Positions 9,111-16,286 of a stretch of DNA of 64,000 nucleotides are shown here, in pieces (positions within the stretch are counted from its first letter, which is position 1; every line of letters starts with the position of its first letter). A model generated the notes under the pieces. It had not been told where the DNA came from. It made no database searches and saw nothing but the letters and a program-made list of their open reading frames with translations. A program made the translations under genes and the position numbers. The DNA is taken from the NCBI RefSeq assembly GCF_003346715.1, contig NZ_QQPQ01000013.1, positions 62,001-126,000 on the forward strand, written 5' to 3'. This DNA comes from Oceanispirochaeta sp. M1. GTDB lineage: Bacteria > Spirochaetota > Spirochaetia > DSM-2461.

Positions 9111-9142
9111 GCCCCGCTGTCAGGAAATACAGCTGCCGGGGC
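9111..9142. terminator. possible hairpin terminator between ybaK-like gene and ppiC
   Basis: GCCCCG+CTGT pairs with ACAG+CGGGGC, with a 4-base bulge on the right arm. It lies between convergent genes, but no strong T run follows on either strand. Confidence 0.4.
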
Positions 9143-9181
9143 AAAGACAACAGCTGGGCTTGTTCATTCCTTTAAGAAGAA

Positions 9182-9457
9182 TTAACGGCGTCCTGTAAGT
9201 TTAATCACATGACAGCCGAACTGGGTCTGAACTACATTGCTGTAGCTCCCTACAGACATCCTTTTACAGGCCTCTTCAAACTGACCAACCATTTTACCTG
9301 GACCGAACCACCCAAGATCTCCGCCCTTGTTTTTGCTGGGACAGGTTGAAAACTCTTTCGCCAGGGCGGAAAAGTTTCCGCCTTTCTTACAACGTCTTAA
9401 GAGCTCATTTGCAAGATTTCTGTCTTTTACAAGTATGTGGCTGGCACGCCATTCCAT
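9182..9457 (-). CDS. ppiC: parvulin-type peptidyl-prolyl isomerase
   Basis: 91 residues, one complete parvulin domain with no signal peptide, like cytosolic PpiC of enterics. Motifs: ASHILVKD at the start, FSTCPSKNKGGDLGWF in the middle, MVGQFEEA, and TQFGCHVIKL at the end. The start is placed at ATG 9457 because GGAGG lies 6 bases before it; an ATG 18 bases upstream has no such site. It catalyses cis-trans isomerisation at X-Pro bonds. Confidence 0.88.
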   Translation of the reverse strand: MEWRASHILVKDRNLANELLRRCKKGGNFSALAKEFSTCPSKNKGGDLGWFGPGKMVGQFEEACKRMSVGSYSNVVQTQFGCHVIKLTGRR

Positions 9458-9640
9458 ATTCTGCCTCCGGATCATTTTACTTTCAGCTTATTATAGTTCT
9501 CTCCCGCTTTTTTAGCCAGAGATGTCACCCATGTTACATTCTGCCTGATCTTTTCTCTTGACTGTTGACCTGTTCCTGCGTATGGTTAAAAAAATATCTA
9601 TTATCTACCCCGGAGGCATGTCTGACGGGAAGGAGACAAA

Positions 9641-10615
9641 ATGAAAAAAATCACATTAACACTATTAATGGGCAGTATTCTGCTCACATCTCTATTTGCC
9701 GAGGGAAGCCGGGAAACAATCAGTACTGCTAAACCTTCAGAGCCTGTCAAAGTTGCCCTGCTCAATGGACCTTCGGGTATTGGACTTATTCAGGTCAAGG
9801 ATGAATCACCTTTTTCAGACAGCTCAATAACAGCTGACGTTCAGGTCATGGGTGCCCCCAAGGTACTGCTGGGCCAGATGCTCAAGGAAGAGTGGGATGC
9901 GGCTGTACTGCCGGCCAATATGGCGGCAATTCTCTTTAATAAGGGAGTAGGTTATCAAGCCGCTGCTGTTACAGGTATGGGCAATCTATACCTCATTGCA
10001 TCAGAGGACACAACTCTTGATTCCATAGAGGATCTTGAATCTATTACTCTCAATATTCCAGGAAAAAATACCACACCGGACCTGATCAGCCAGCTGATTG
10101 CGGAAGAGACGGGTATTAAACTCAAAGCAGACTACAGCTTCAATCCTTCTGATCTTGCCAAGGCTCTGGCTGGAGGTGTTGTCGAGGCCGGTGTACTGCC
10201 CGAGCCACTGGCTACAATTGCACTTAAAAGCGGAAAGAACCTGAGAATTGCCTTTGATATGCAGCAGCTGTGGTCAGACACATTTGCAGGTGAATCAAAC
10301 TATCCAATGACCGTCCTGGTCGTAAAGTCGTCTTTTGCAGCGGCCTATCCCGAACTGGTGGATGAGCTCCTGAATGCGTCCGGAAAATCTCTGGACTGGG
10401 TTTCTTCCAATCCTGCCGAAGCTTCTGCCCTTATAGGAGAGCACGGTTTTACCCTTCCGGCCCCCATCGTTAAGATGGCCATCCCCAGAAGTAATTATAC
10501 TTTTGTCAGGGGTGACGGTATGGCGGAACTGATGACCCCTTATTTTGAGCGTCTTATGGGATTGAATCCCGGATCTATCGGAGGCTCTGTGCCTTTAGAA
10601 GGATTCTATTACTGA
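9641..10615 (+). CDS. ABC transporter substrate-binding protein (SsuA/TauA/NMT1-like)
   Basis: 324 residues with a signal peptide ending SLFAEGS. The fold pattern is that of the NitT/TauT group: GPSGIGLIQ near residue 45, DAAVLPANMAAILFNKG near 88, and an EAGVLPEPLA hinge near 185. The ligand is not identifiable; sulfonates, nitrate and thiamine precursors are all carried by relatives. GGAG precedes the ATG, and TTGACT-N17-TATGGT at 9558-9586 is a possible promoter. I looked for a TPP or S-box leader and saw none. First gene of a three-gene importer operon. Confidence 0.8.
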   Translation: MKKITLTLLMGSILLTSLFAEGSRETISTAKPSEPVKVALLNGPSGIGLIQVKDESPFSDSSITADVQVMGAPKVLLGQMLKEEWDAAVLPANMAAILFNKGVGYQAAAVTGMGNLYLIASEDTTLDSIEDLESITLNIPGKNTTPDLISQLIAEETGIKLKADYSFNPSDLAKALAGGVVEAGVLPEPLATIALKSGKNLRIAFDMQQLWSDTFAGESNYPMTVLVVKSSFAAAYPELVDELLNASGKSLDWVSSNPAEASALIGEHGFTLPAPIVKMAIPRSNYTFVRGDGMAELMTPYFERLMGLNPGSIGGSVPLEGFYY

Positions 10616-10617
10616 TC

Positions 10618-11355
10618 ATGATTTCTGAATCAAAGAGGATGCGGACAACCCTGATATCTCTGGCTCTTTACCTGAGTATCTGGAAGCTCCTCTCTGTGAT
10701 TATCGGACGCAGCATTATACTTCCTCCTCCCGAGGAGGTTTTGCTGCAGACTTTGCGTTTCCTGGGAACCCGGGAAGCGTGGACAAAGATTCTTGCCACA
10801 AGCCTGAGAGGGCTGGGTGGATTTTCAATCAGCCTGATCCTGGGTATTGCTACAGGGCTTGCAGCCGGTAAAAGCCAGATGTTTAAATGGTTTTCCGACC
10901 CCTTTCTTATCAGTATCCGTTCCATTCCCGTATTATCATTAATTCTTCTTGCGGTTATCTGGTTTCCTACCGAGCTGGTACCTGTCTTTATCTGTTTCCT
11001 GATTGCCTATCCTGTCATAAGTTCGGCAGTAGCCTCGGGTGTTAATCAGGTGGACAGAGAGCTTCTTGAAATGGCCGCTGTCTATAATAAATCTCATTGG
11101 ACAGTGCTAAAGGAAATAACACTGCCTTCAGTGATGCCCTATCTTCTGAATGGAGTTTCAACGGGCCTCGGTCTTACCTGGAAATCTGTTGTAGCCGCCG
11201 AAGTTCTCAGCATGCCTGCATCGGGTCTGGGGACCGCCATGCAGACGGCGCAGCTCCAGCTGGATACGGCTCATCTTTTTGCCTGGACCCTTATTGTTGT
11301 TCTTCTGGCATCCCTGAGTGAGTCGCTTCTGAGGCTGGGAGAGAAAAAAAGATGA
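10618..11355 (+). CDS. ABC transporter permease (SsuC/TauC-like)
   Basis: 245 residues with about six membrane segments and the binding-protein-dependent transport loop EMAAVYNKSHWTVLKEITLP (near residues 145-164), which contacts the ATPase. It starts 2 bases after the binding-protein gene and overlaps the ATPase gene by 4 bases (ATGA). Imports the same unknown ligand. Confidence 0.87.
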   Translation: MISESKRMRTTLISLALYLSIWKLLSVIIGRSIILPPPEEVLLQTLRFLGTREAWTKILATSLRGLGGFSISLILGIATGLAAGKSQMFKWFSDPFLISIRSIPVLSLILLAVIWFPTELVPVFICFLIAYPVISSAVASGVNQVDRELLEMAAVYNKSHWTVLKEITLPSVMPYLLNGVSTGLGLTWKSVVAAEVLSMPASGLGTAMQTAQLQLDTAHLFAWTLIVVLLASLSESLLRLGEKKR

Positions 11356-12056
11356 TCCGGTGGCAAGACTGTTCTTTTAATTTTGATGAGCTGAAAATAC
11401 TTGATAATTTCAACCTTAATATTGAGGAGGAGGGGACTACTGTTCTTCTCGGACCCTCAGGCTGCGGAAAGACGACACTTCTCCATCTGGCGGCAACTCT
11501 GTTGAAACCCTGTTCCGGAGAAGTGTCCCGTGCTTCTGAAAATCTAAGTTATCTCTTTCAGAAACCAAGGCTTCTTCCCTGGAAGACAGTGGCTGAAAAT
11601 ATTGCCTTTGCCCTGGATGAATCTTTGGATTCCGATCTGAAGCGAAAGAAATGTGATGCCCTTATCAGTCATGTCGGACTTGAAGGTTTTGAAGATTACA
11701 GACCATCACGTCTGAGCGGTGGAATGGAGCAGCGTACAGCCATTGCCAGAGCCTTTGCTTCAGAGAGTCCTCTGTTATTGATGGATGAGCCTTTCAAGGG
11801 GCTTGATCTCAAACTTAAAATGCCTTTGATAGGCATGCTCAATACATTGCTTCTGGAGTGTAAGACAGCGGCTGTACTGGTTACCCACGATGTTCGTGAG
11901 GCTATTCTTATGGGAGACAGGATTGTCTTCCTGGATGGTCCTCCTCTGCGTCTTGTGGACGACATGGCGGGTTTAGCCCCGGGAGACCGTGATACCTCTT
12001 CCAGAGCCTTCTATGAGCTGGAAAAGAAACTATATAAACTGATCTTAAGTGAATAA
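11352..12056 (+). CDS. ABC transporter ATP-binding protein (SsuB/TauB-like)
   Basis: 234 residues. Walker A GPSGCGKTT (near residue 35), Q-loop FQKPRLLPWKTVAENI (typical of SsuB/TauB/NrtD), signature LSGGMEQR (near 121), Walker B LLLMDEP and switch VTHD are intact. Last gene of the operon, closed by a strong terminator 6 bases on. Confidence 0.9.
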   Translation: MIRWQDCSFNFDELKILDNFNLNIEEEGTTVLLGPSGCGKTTLLHLAATLLKPCSGEVSRASENLSYLFQKPRLLPWKTVAENIAFALDESLDSDLKRKKCDALISHVGLEGFEDYRPSRLSGGMEQRTAIARAFASESPLLLMDEPFKGLDLKLKMPLIGMLNTLLLECKTAAVLVTHDVREAILMGDRIVFLDGPPLRLVDDMAGLAPGDRDTSSRAFYELEKKLYKLILSE

Positions 12057-12059
12057 AAA

Positions 12060-12087
12060 AAACGCCGGACAAAATTCCGGCGTTTTC
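12060..12087. terminator. bidirectional terminator
   Basis: AACGCCGGA / TCCGGCGTT stem with a 6-base loop, A run before and T run after. Shared by the importer operon and the convergent NYN-domain gene. Confidence 0.88.
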
Positions 12088-12115
12088 TTAGTCTCTGATA
12101 AATCGTAAAAATTGT

Positions 12116-13126
12116 CTATTTCTGAAGTTTTACATAACTTCTCAGGTTTTCCATCTTTGTTTCAACAAGCCCTCGAGCCTCGGCAGAAGATATAAACTTC
12201 TTAAACTGACTGAACCCGAGTGTCTTCATTACTACACCCTTGTCCCTGAGTTCATTGCTGATAATGCTGTATGAGTGGAAATGGGGCTCTTTGCCGCCGT
12301 CCTGTGCTTCCAGAGTTGTTACCAGGGTTCTCAGAGCAGTCTGCAGTGAGCTTACTTCCTGAACATATCCCTTACCCGGGAGAATAAGAGTTTGATTATC
12401 ATCATCCTGTAATGTTACATACCCTGCTCTTACGGCAGCTGATACAAAATCACTCCAGCGTTTATAACCCCGTGTACCAATCTTTTTCTCATTGAAATCA
12501 CGGTTCAGCATCTTCATGTTGATTTTTGCAGAACCCATGTTGGATGATTTCTTGTCCTTCTGCAGAATGGCTGCAGATTCAGCAAGACGTTCAAACCAGT
12601 ACTCCTTGGGAAAGTCCTTTTTGGCACTTTCCTTGTCGTCACTCTCTGTATCATCTGAATCATCATCGTCTGGCATAAGTTCTCTATAGTCTGCAAAACT
12701 GTCAGCCAGAATCAGGAGATCCTGGGCCGCGGTTTTAATGTCACAGATAATATGTATCTTTTTTCCAGACTTTCTTAATGAAAGAAGGAGTGAACGGAAG
12801 TCACTGTCACCTGTAATCAGGACAAAGGTTGTGATATGTTCATGATAACGTAAAAGCTCCATAGCATCTGTAACCAGCTGCATGTCAGAACCATTTTTAT
12901 TTTTTCGTGTTTTCTGATAGGGAATATGAAGCATATTGAAATGAAGTCCCGAAAGAGTGGGTCCCAGTGAACGAAATCCCGGTTTACTCCAATCTGCATA
13001 GGCATAGGATGTGACTACGCGTCCCAATGATTCGGCATAATCCCACATCCCCTGAATTAGCAGGCTGTCACTGCTTTTTGGTGTTACATTTTCTATATCC
13101 CAGAGAACTGCTACATTCTCAGTCAT
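12116..13126 (-). CDS. NYN-domain putative RNase with two OST-HTH (LOTUS) domains
   Basis: 336 residues. ATG 13126 follows GGAGG; a TTG at 13147 is less likely. The N-terminal NYN (PIN-like) domain shows its acidic centres: LWDIENV (near residue 9), NGSDMQLVTDAMELL (near 78) and LITGDSDFRSLL (near 105). A run of Asp/Glu/Ser (residues about 152-166) links to two C-terminal OST-HTH modules, about 175-250 (ending LILPGKGY) and 260-335. In known relatives these modules bind RNA, including G-rich RNA. The likely role is an RNA-binding protein or ribonuclease acting on structured RNA; the target is unknown. It faces the two tRNA-Phe genes. Confidence 0.82.
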   Translation of the reverse strand: MTENVAVLWDIENVTPKSSDSLLIQGMWDYAESLGRVVTSYAYADWSKPGFRSLGPTLSGLHFNMLHIPYQKTRKNKNGSDMQLVTDAMELLRYHEHITTFVLITGDSDFRSLLLSLRKSGKKIHIICDIKTAAQDLLILADSFADYRELMPDDDDSDDTESDDKESAKKDFPKEYWFERLAESAAILQKDKKSSNMGSAKINMKMLNRDFNEKKIGTRGYKRWSDFVSAAVRAGYVTLQDDDNQTLILPGKGYVQEVSSLQTALRTLVTTLEAQDGGKEPHFHSYSIISNELRDKGVVMKTLGFSQFKKFISSAEARGLVETKMENLRSYVKLQK

Positions 13127-13270
13127 AATATTTCCTCCGTATAACAATCTGTCCGGTATCCGGTAGATCGGATTGTTCTTTCTTTATAGTAGAACAGTTT
13201 TTAAAATAAATCACTTCTTTGGAGATTAATCTTGGCTGGTTTTGATCATTTTAATTGAAAGGTTTGCATA

Positions 13271-13302
13271 TAAAAAAACCGCTCCTTAAAAAGGAGCGGT
13301 TT
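13271..13302 (-). terminator. terminator of tRNA-Phe copy 1
   Basis: On the minus strand: stem CCGCTCCTT / AAGGAGCGG with a 3-base loop, then seven T. Confidence 0.9.
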
Positions 13303-13310
13303 TAAAAGAG

Positions 13311-13383
13311 TGCCACCGAAGAGATTTGAACTCTTGACACGCGGATTTTCAGTCCACTGCTCTACCGACTGAGCTACAGCGGC
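13311..13383 (-). tRNA. tRNA-Phe (GAA), copy 1
   Basis: 73 bases folding into a full cloverleaf: acceptor GCCGCTG/CGGTGGC with wobble pairs, D-arm AGCTCAGTCGGTAGAGCA, anticodon loop CTGAAAA (anticodon GAA), T-loop GTTCAAATC, discriminator A. The 3' CCA is not encoded. Identical in all 73 bases to copy 2. Confidence 0.97.
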
Positions 13384-13397
13384 AACTACAAGACAGG

Positions 13398-13426
13398 ACT
13401 ATATAGGACTGTTTAAATTCTGTCAA
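13398..13426 (-). promoter_or_regulatory. promoter of tRNA-Phe copy 1
   Basis: TTGACA, 17-base spacer, TATAGT on the minus strand; start expected about 8 bases before the mature 5' end. Confidence 0.85.
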
Positions 13427-13476
13427 TAAGGGGAGATTGAAAATGTGAAAAGCTGATCTGTGAAGAGATGAGGGCA

Positions 13477-13505
13477 TAAAAAAACCGTCCCTGAAAGGAA
13501 CGGTC
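13477..13505 (-). terminator. terminator of tRNA-Phe copy 2
   Basis: On the minus strand: CCGTTCC / GGGACGG stem (one G-T pair), short loop, then seven T. Confidence 0.85.
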
Positions 13506-13514
13506 TTAAAAGAG

Positions 13515-13587
13515 TGCCACCGAAGAGATTTGAACTCTTGACACGCGGATTTTCAGTCCACTGCTCTACCGACTGAGCTACAGCGGC
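13515..13587 (-). tRNA. tRNA-Phe (GAA), copy 2
   Basis: Same 73-base sequence and cloverleaf as copy 1, 204 bases away in the same direction. It has its own promoter and terminator, so the two are independent transcription units, not one operon. No CCA encoded. Confidence 0.97.
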
Positions 13588-13599
13588 AACTGCCTGAGC

Positions 13600-13628
13600 A
13601 TATTACTAAAACCGTACTTTCCTGTCAA
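13600..13628 (-). promoter_or_regulatory. promoter of tRNA-Phe copy 2
   Basis: TTGACA, 17-base spacer, TAATAT on the minus strand. Confidence 0.85.
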
Positions 13629-13655
13629 TAAGGGAGCTGAAAAAATCTTTGAACC

Positions 13656-13684
13656 TTGAATCTTTTGCTCTGTTACGGTACATA
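13656..13684 (+). promoter_or_regulatory. promoter of the Nif3-like gene, leaderless type
   Basis: TTGAAT (13656-13661), 17-base spacer, TACATA (13679-13684), then 7 bases to ATG 13692 with no ribosome site. Confidence 0.6.
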
Positions 13685-13691
13685 GATATAT

Positions 13692-14033
13692 ATGTATAAA
13701 TTAGTAGTTTTTGTTCCATTGAAGGATAAAGAAAAAGTAAAGAATGCCCTTTTTGAACAGGGTGCCGGTAAACAGGGATTCTACAGCCACTGCTGTTGGG
13801 AAACCGAGGGAACCGGTCAATTCAAGCCTCTTGCTGGTAGTCAGCCTGTTATCGGGAGTCATAATTCTATTGAAAGAGTTCCTGAAGTAAGAGTCGAGAT
13901 GCTTGTTACTGAGGAGCTTGTTCCTCTCTGTATTGAAGCCATCCATATAAACCATCCCTATGAAGAACCCGCATTCGAACTGTATAAGGTCTTTACAGAT
14001 GGGAGTGAGCTTGAAGGGCAGGAGTGGCTCTAA
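13692..14033 (+). CDS. Nif3 insert-domain (CutA/PII-like) small protein
   Basis: 113 residues. MYKLVVFVPLKDKEKVKNAL, then GAGKQGFYSHCCWETEGTGQF, GSHNSIERVPEVRVEMLV and INHPYEEPAFELY match the PII-like domain inserted in Nif3/YqfO proteins, which also occurs alone at about 100-110 residues. Stand-alone forms have no proven function. No ribosome site precedes the ATG; the promoter lies immediately upstream, so the mRNA is probably leaderless. It converges with rsmE. Confidence 0.75.
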   Translation: MYKLVVFVPLKDKEKVKNALFEQGAGKQGFYSHCCWETEGTGQFKPLAGSQPVIGSHNSIERVPEVRVEMLVTEELVPLCIEAIHINHPYEEPAFELYKVFTDGSELEGQEWL

Positions 14034-14037
14034 GTTT

Positions 14038-14757
14038 TCATATATAGCCCATGGCCGCCTGAACAAGGGCTGTTCCCATAAGGGCTGCAGTTTCTGTTCT
14101 GAGAACCCTGTCTCCAAGTGAACAGATACTGAAGTTTCTATCTCTCAGTATCTCCCTCTCTCTATCACTCCATCCTCTCTCGGGTCCTATTGCCAAACAG
14201 CATTTTTTACTTTGAGGACTGTAGCTCCTCAAAGGAAGTTCAGGGCTCACATTGTCCAGAGCCAGAAGATCTTCACCATTCTGCAGCTGATCAATTGATT
14301 TGTAGAGTGAGTAGAATTTTTCTATAAGGGGATGTCTTGTGGACTCACCCTGCGCCATCCCTGTTAAAACGGCTTCTTTCCACTCTTCTTTACTCCACAG
14401 TCTGCTTGTTAGATAAGACTTCTCTCCCAGATCAGTACCTGTGAATATAATTCTCTCTATTCCTGCGGCTGTAAGATCGCGGAGCAGACGTTTTGCTGTA
14501 GGAGGGCGGGGTGTTCCTATTATCAGTGTCAGAGGGCAGAGGGGAGAAGAATCTCTTTCTGCTGTAAAGTTAAAAAGGCAGCTTCCGTCTTCAAGAATCT
14601 CTTTGATTTCCGCCTTGCCTATTTTGCCGTCAATAATTCCGGCATCAAGGCTGTCTCCGGACTTTGATTTGAGTATGCTGTGTATGTGTTTGACCCTTGG
14701 ATCATCGGAAGAAATAGGTTTTTTCCATTCCTCTTCCTTAAAAAGAAGTAAATTCAT
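14038..14757 (-). CDS. rsmE: 16S rRNA (uracil-1498-N3)-methyltransferase
   Basis: 239 residues, normal for RsmE. N-terminal PUA-like part (DDPRVKHIHSILKSKSGD), then the SPOUT knot: PPTAKRLLRDLTAAGIERI (near 84), AIGPERGWSDRE (near 190) and SLGDRVLRTETA (near 213), the AdoMet-binding loop. It methylates N3 of U1498 in the 30S decoding centre. There is no ribosome site; TTTACA-N17-TATACT (14766-14794, minus) ends 8 bases before the ATG, suggesting a leaderless mRNA. Confidence 0.93.
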   Translation of the reverse strand: MNLLLFKEEEWKKPISSDDPRVKHIHSILKSKSGDSLDAGIIDGKIGKAEIKEILEDGSCLFNFTAERDSSPLCPLTLIIGTPRPPTAKRLLRDLTAAGIERIIFTGTDLGEKSYLTSRLWSKEEWKEAVLTGMAQGESTRHPLIEKFYSLYKSIDQLQNGEDLLALDNVSPELPLRSYSPQSKKCCLAIGPERGWSDREREILRDRNFSICSLGDRVLRTETAALMGTALVQAAMGYI

Positions 14758-14765
14758 AGCTTCTG

Positions 14766-14794
14766 AGTATAGACGTCTTCATCTTTTTTGTAAA
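14766..14794 (-). promoter_or_regulatory. promoter of rsmE, leaderless type
   Basis: TTTACA and TATACT with exact 17-base spacing; 8 bases from the -10 box to the ATG. Confidence 0.6.
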
Positions 14795-14912
14795 TTTATG
14801 TTTAAAATCTTAGACTAAAGTCTGTAGGGCTTTGCATTTATTCCCTTTCATGGCATAGTCCTTGAGGCTGAATCAGTCCCGGAAAGGGTGTCAGCATCAG
14901 GAGTTATTAATT

Positions 14913-15218
14913 ATGGAAGCTTTAAAAGGATTTCAGCGCAGCTACCTCAGTAAAAAAGCCCACAGTCTTAAGCCTGTGGTAATGATCGGTGGTAACGGTC
15001 TTACAGAAGCTGTTATCAAGGCGGTTGATGCCGAGCTGGAAAACCATGAAATGATTAAGGTCAAATTTATTGACCATAAGGAAACAAGACGAGAGCTGGC
15101 TGAAGAGCTGGCTGAAAAAACAGAATCTCATCTGGTCAGGATTATCGGCAATATGGCTGTTTTCTACCGTTATCAGAAAGAACATGATAAAAGAATCTAC
15201 CACGTTCCCAAGGGCTGA
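14913..15218 (+). CDS. yhbY: YhbY-family (CRM domain) ribosome-assembly RNA-binding protein
   Basis: 101 residues, the usual size. LKGFQRSYLSKKAHSLKPVV leads the CRM domain; the GxxG loop is IGGNGLTEAV, and the end is RIIGNMAVFYRY. YhbY binds pre-50S particles. The start at 14913 follows AGGAG; a TTG 51 bases upstream adds residues absent from the family. Bounded downstream by a terminator hairpin. Confidence 0.9.
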   Translation: MEALKGFQRSYLSKKAHSLKPVVMIGGNGLTEAVIKAVDAELENHEMIKVKFIDHKETRRELAEELAEKTESHLVRIIGNMAVFYRYQKEHDKRIYHVPKG

Positions 15219-15251
15219 TCAGCAGCTCTGATCTATTTCATTATCTGAATG

Positions 15252-15286
15252 TTCCGGGAGCAATATACTCCCGGAGCAGATTTTAC
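15252..15286. terminator. terminator between yhbY and dCMP deaminase gene
   Basis: TCCGGGAG / CTCCCGGA (8 bp, 7-base loop) followed by GCAGATTTT; lies between convergent genes. Confidence 0.8.
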
Positions 15287-15768
15287 TGTTTTTCGTATTC
15301 CTGAATCTCTTCGAATTTATATTCCAGGCTTATTCCCGCCATTTTAAACATCTCTTCCGACTCGGCACCTGCATGATACTGTCTTTCACAGACTATCCGT
15401 TTAATACCGCAGCTGATAATCAGCATACAGCATGTCCGGCAGGGGGTCATCCGGCAGTAGAGTGTTGCACCATCCAGAGACACACCTCTTTTGGCTGCCT
15501 GGCAGATGGCATTCTGTTCTGCATGGACAGTCCTGACACAGTGCTGACTCTCATGGCCGTCTTCGTGGATCATAGTCTTGAACTGATGTCCCGCTTCATC
15601 ACAATGGGGCAGTCCGGGAGGAGCTCCTACATATCCGGTTACCAGAATCTGTCTGTCCCTGGCAATAACACAGCCGCTTCTTCCTCTGTCACATGTAGCT
15701 CTCTTGGAGATGGCTTCACAGACTTCCATAAAATAATCATCCCAACTGGGTCTTATATAATCAGACAA
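15283..15768 (-). CDS. dCMP deaminase family protein (ComEB-like)
   Basis: 161 residues. The zinc catalytic motifs are VHAEQNAI (His and proton-shuttle Glu) and MTPCRTCCMLI (two Cys ligands); an extra zinc-loop style segment CDEAGHQF is typical of dCMP deaminases. It converts dCMP to dUMP, supplying thymidylate synthesis. The start codon is TTG 15768, placed by GGAGGG 7 bases before it. Confidence 0.9.
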   Translation of the reverse strand: MSDYIRPSWDDYFMEVCEAISKRATCDRGRSGCVIARDRQILVTGYVGAPPGLPHCDEAGHQFKTMIHEDGHESQHCVRTVHAEQNAICQAAKRGVSLDGATLYCRMTPCRTCCMLIISCGIKRIVCERQYHAGAESEEMFKMAGISLEYKFEEIQEYEKQ

Positions 15769-15920
15769 GATCTTCCCTCCTGTTTCTTAAATTACAGTAC
15801 ATGGCTTCAAGACATATGTTATTGAAGCGTTGTTAATTATAGTAGGAAAATCAAATTCTGAATAACCCTCTTTTTCTATAATGATTCCGGGGGTATAGTG
15901 GGAGTGGCAGGAGGCCTTAT

Positions 15921-16286
15921 ATGAATACAAATGAATTCGAGCAAAGCTGTAAAAAGCTGAGGAAAAAATATAATTTTGAAAACAGTCCTGAACTTATTAA
16001 TGAGCTAAAAGAACTGTTTACAAAGAGCATGGGACAGCCTGAAGATCTGTCTCTTGATCTCTTTGATCATGTTCTGGACAGAAAGGATCTCGAAGATTCC
16101 CACTATGTCAGATTTTCTGACATGGTAGACCTGTTTCAGATGAACTATGACGACGGTTTCAACAACCTGGAGATGAATGACTGGAGATACGTAAAAGATC
16201 TGGTTAACGGATGGGCTATGGAAATGGATATGGATATCGTTACCTATGTGATGCAGAATGTTGTGGATGCCGGAGCATTTGACTGA
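15921..16286 (+). CDS. hypothetical acidic protein coupled to GH9 gene
   Basis: 121 residues, not recognised. It is acidic and predicted largely helical, with no signal peptide or membrane segment; the end (WAMEMDMDIVTYVMQNVVDAG) looks like an amphipathic helix. AGGAGG precedes ATG 15921. Its TGA overlaps the ATG of the GH9 gene by one base, so the two are coupled and may work together. Confidence 0.7.
   Translation: MNTNEFEQSCKKLRKKYNFENSPELINELKELFTKSMGQPEDLSLDLFDHVLDRKDLEDSHYVRFSDMVDLFQMNYDDGFNNLEMNDWRYVKDLVNGWAMEMDMDIVTYVMQNVVDAGAFD

Noticed and set aside
9458-9640. TPP or SAM riboswitch before the SsuABC-like importer
   Set aside because: None of the conserved boxes is present; only an ordinary promoter candidate is visible.
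13311-13587. tRNA genes as an integration site of a mobile element
   Set aside because: No integrase, no attachment duplication at the tRNA 3' end, and normal chromosomal genes on both sides.
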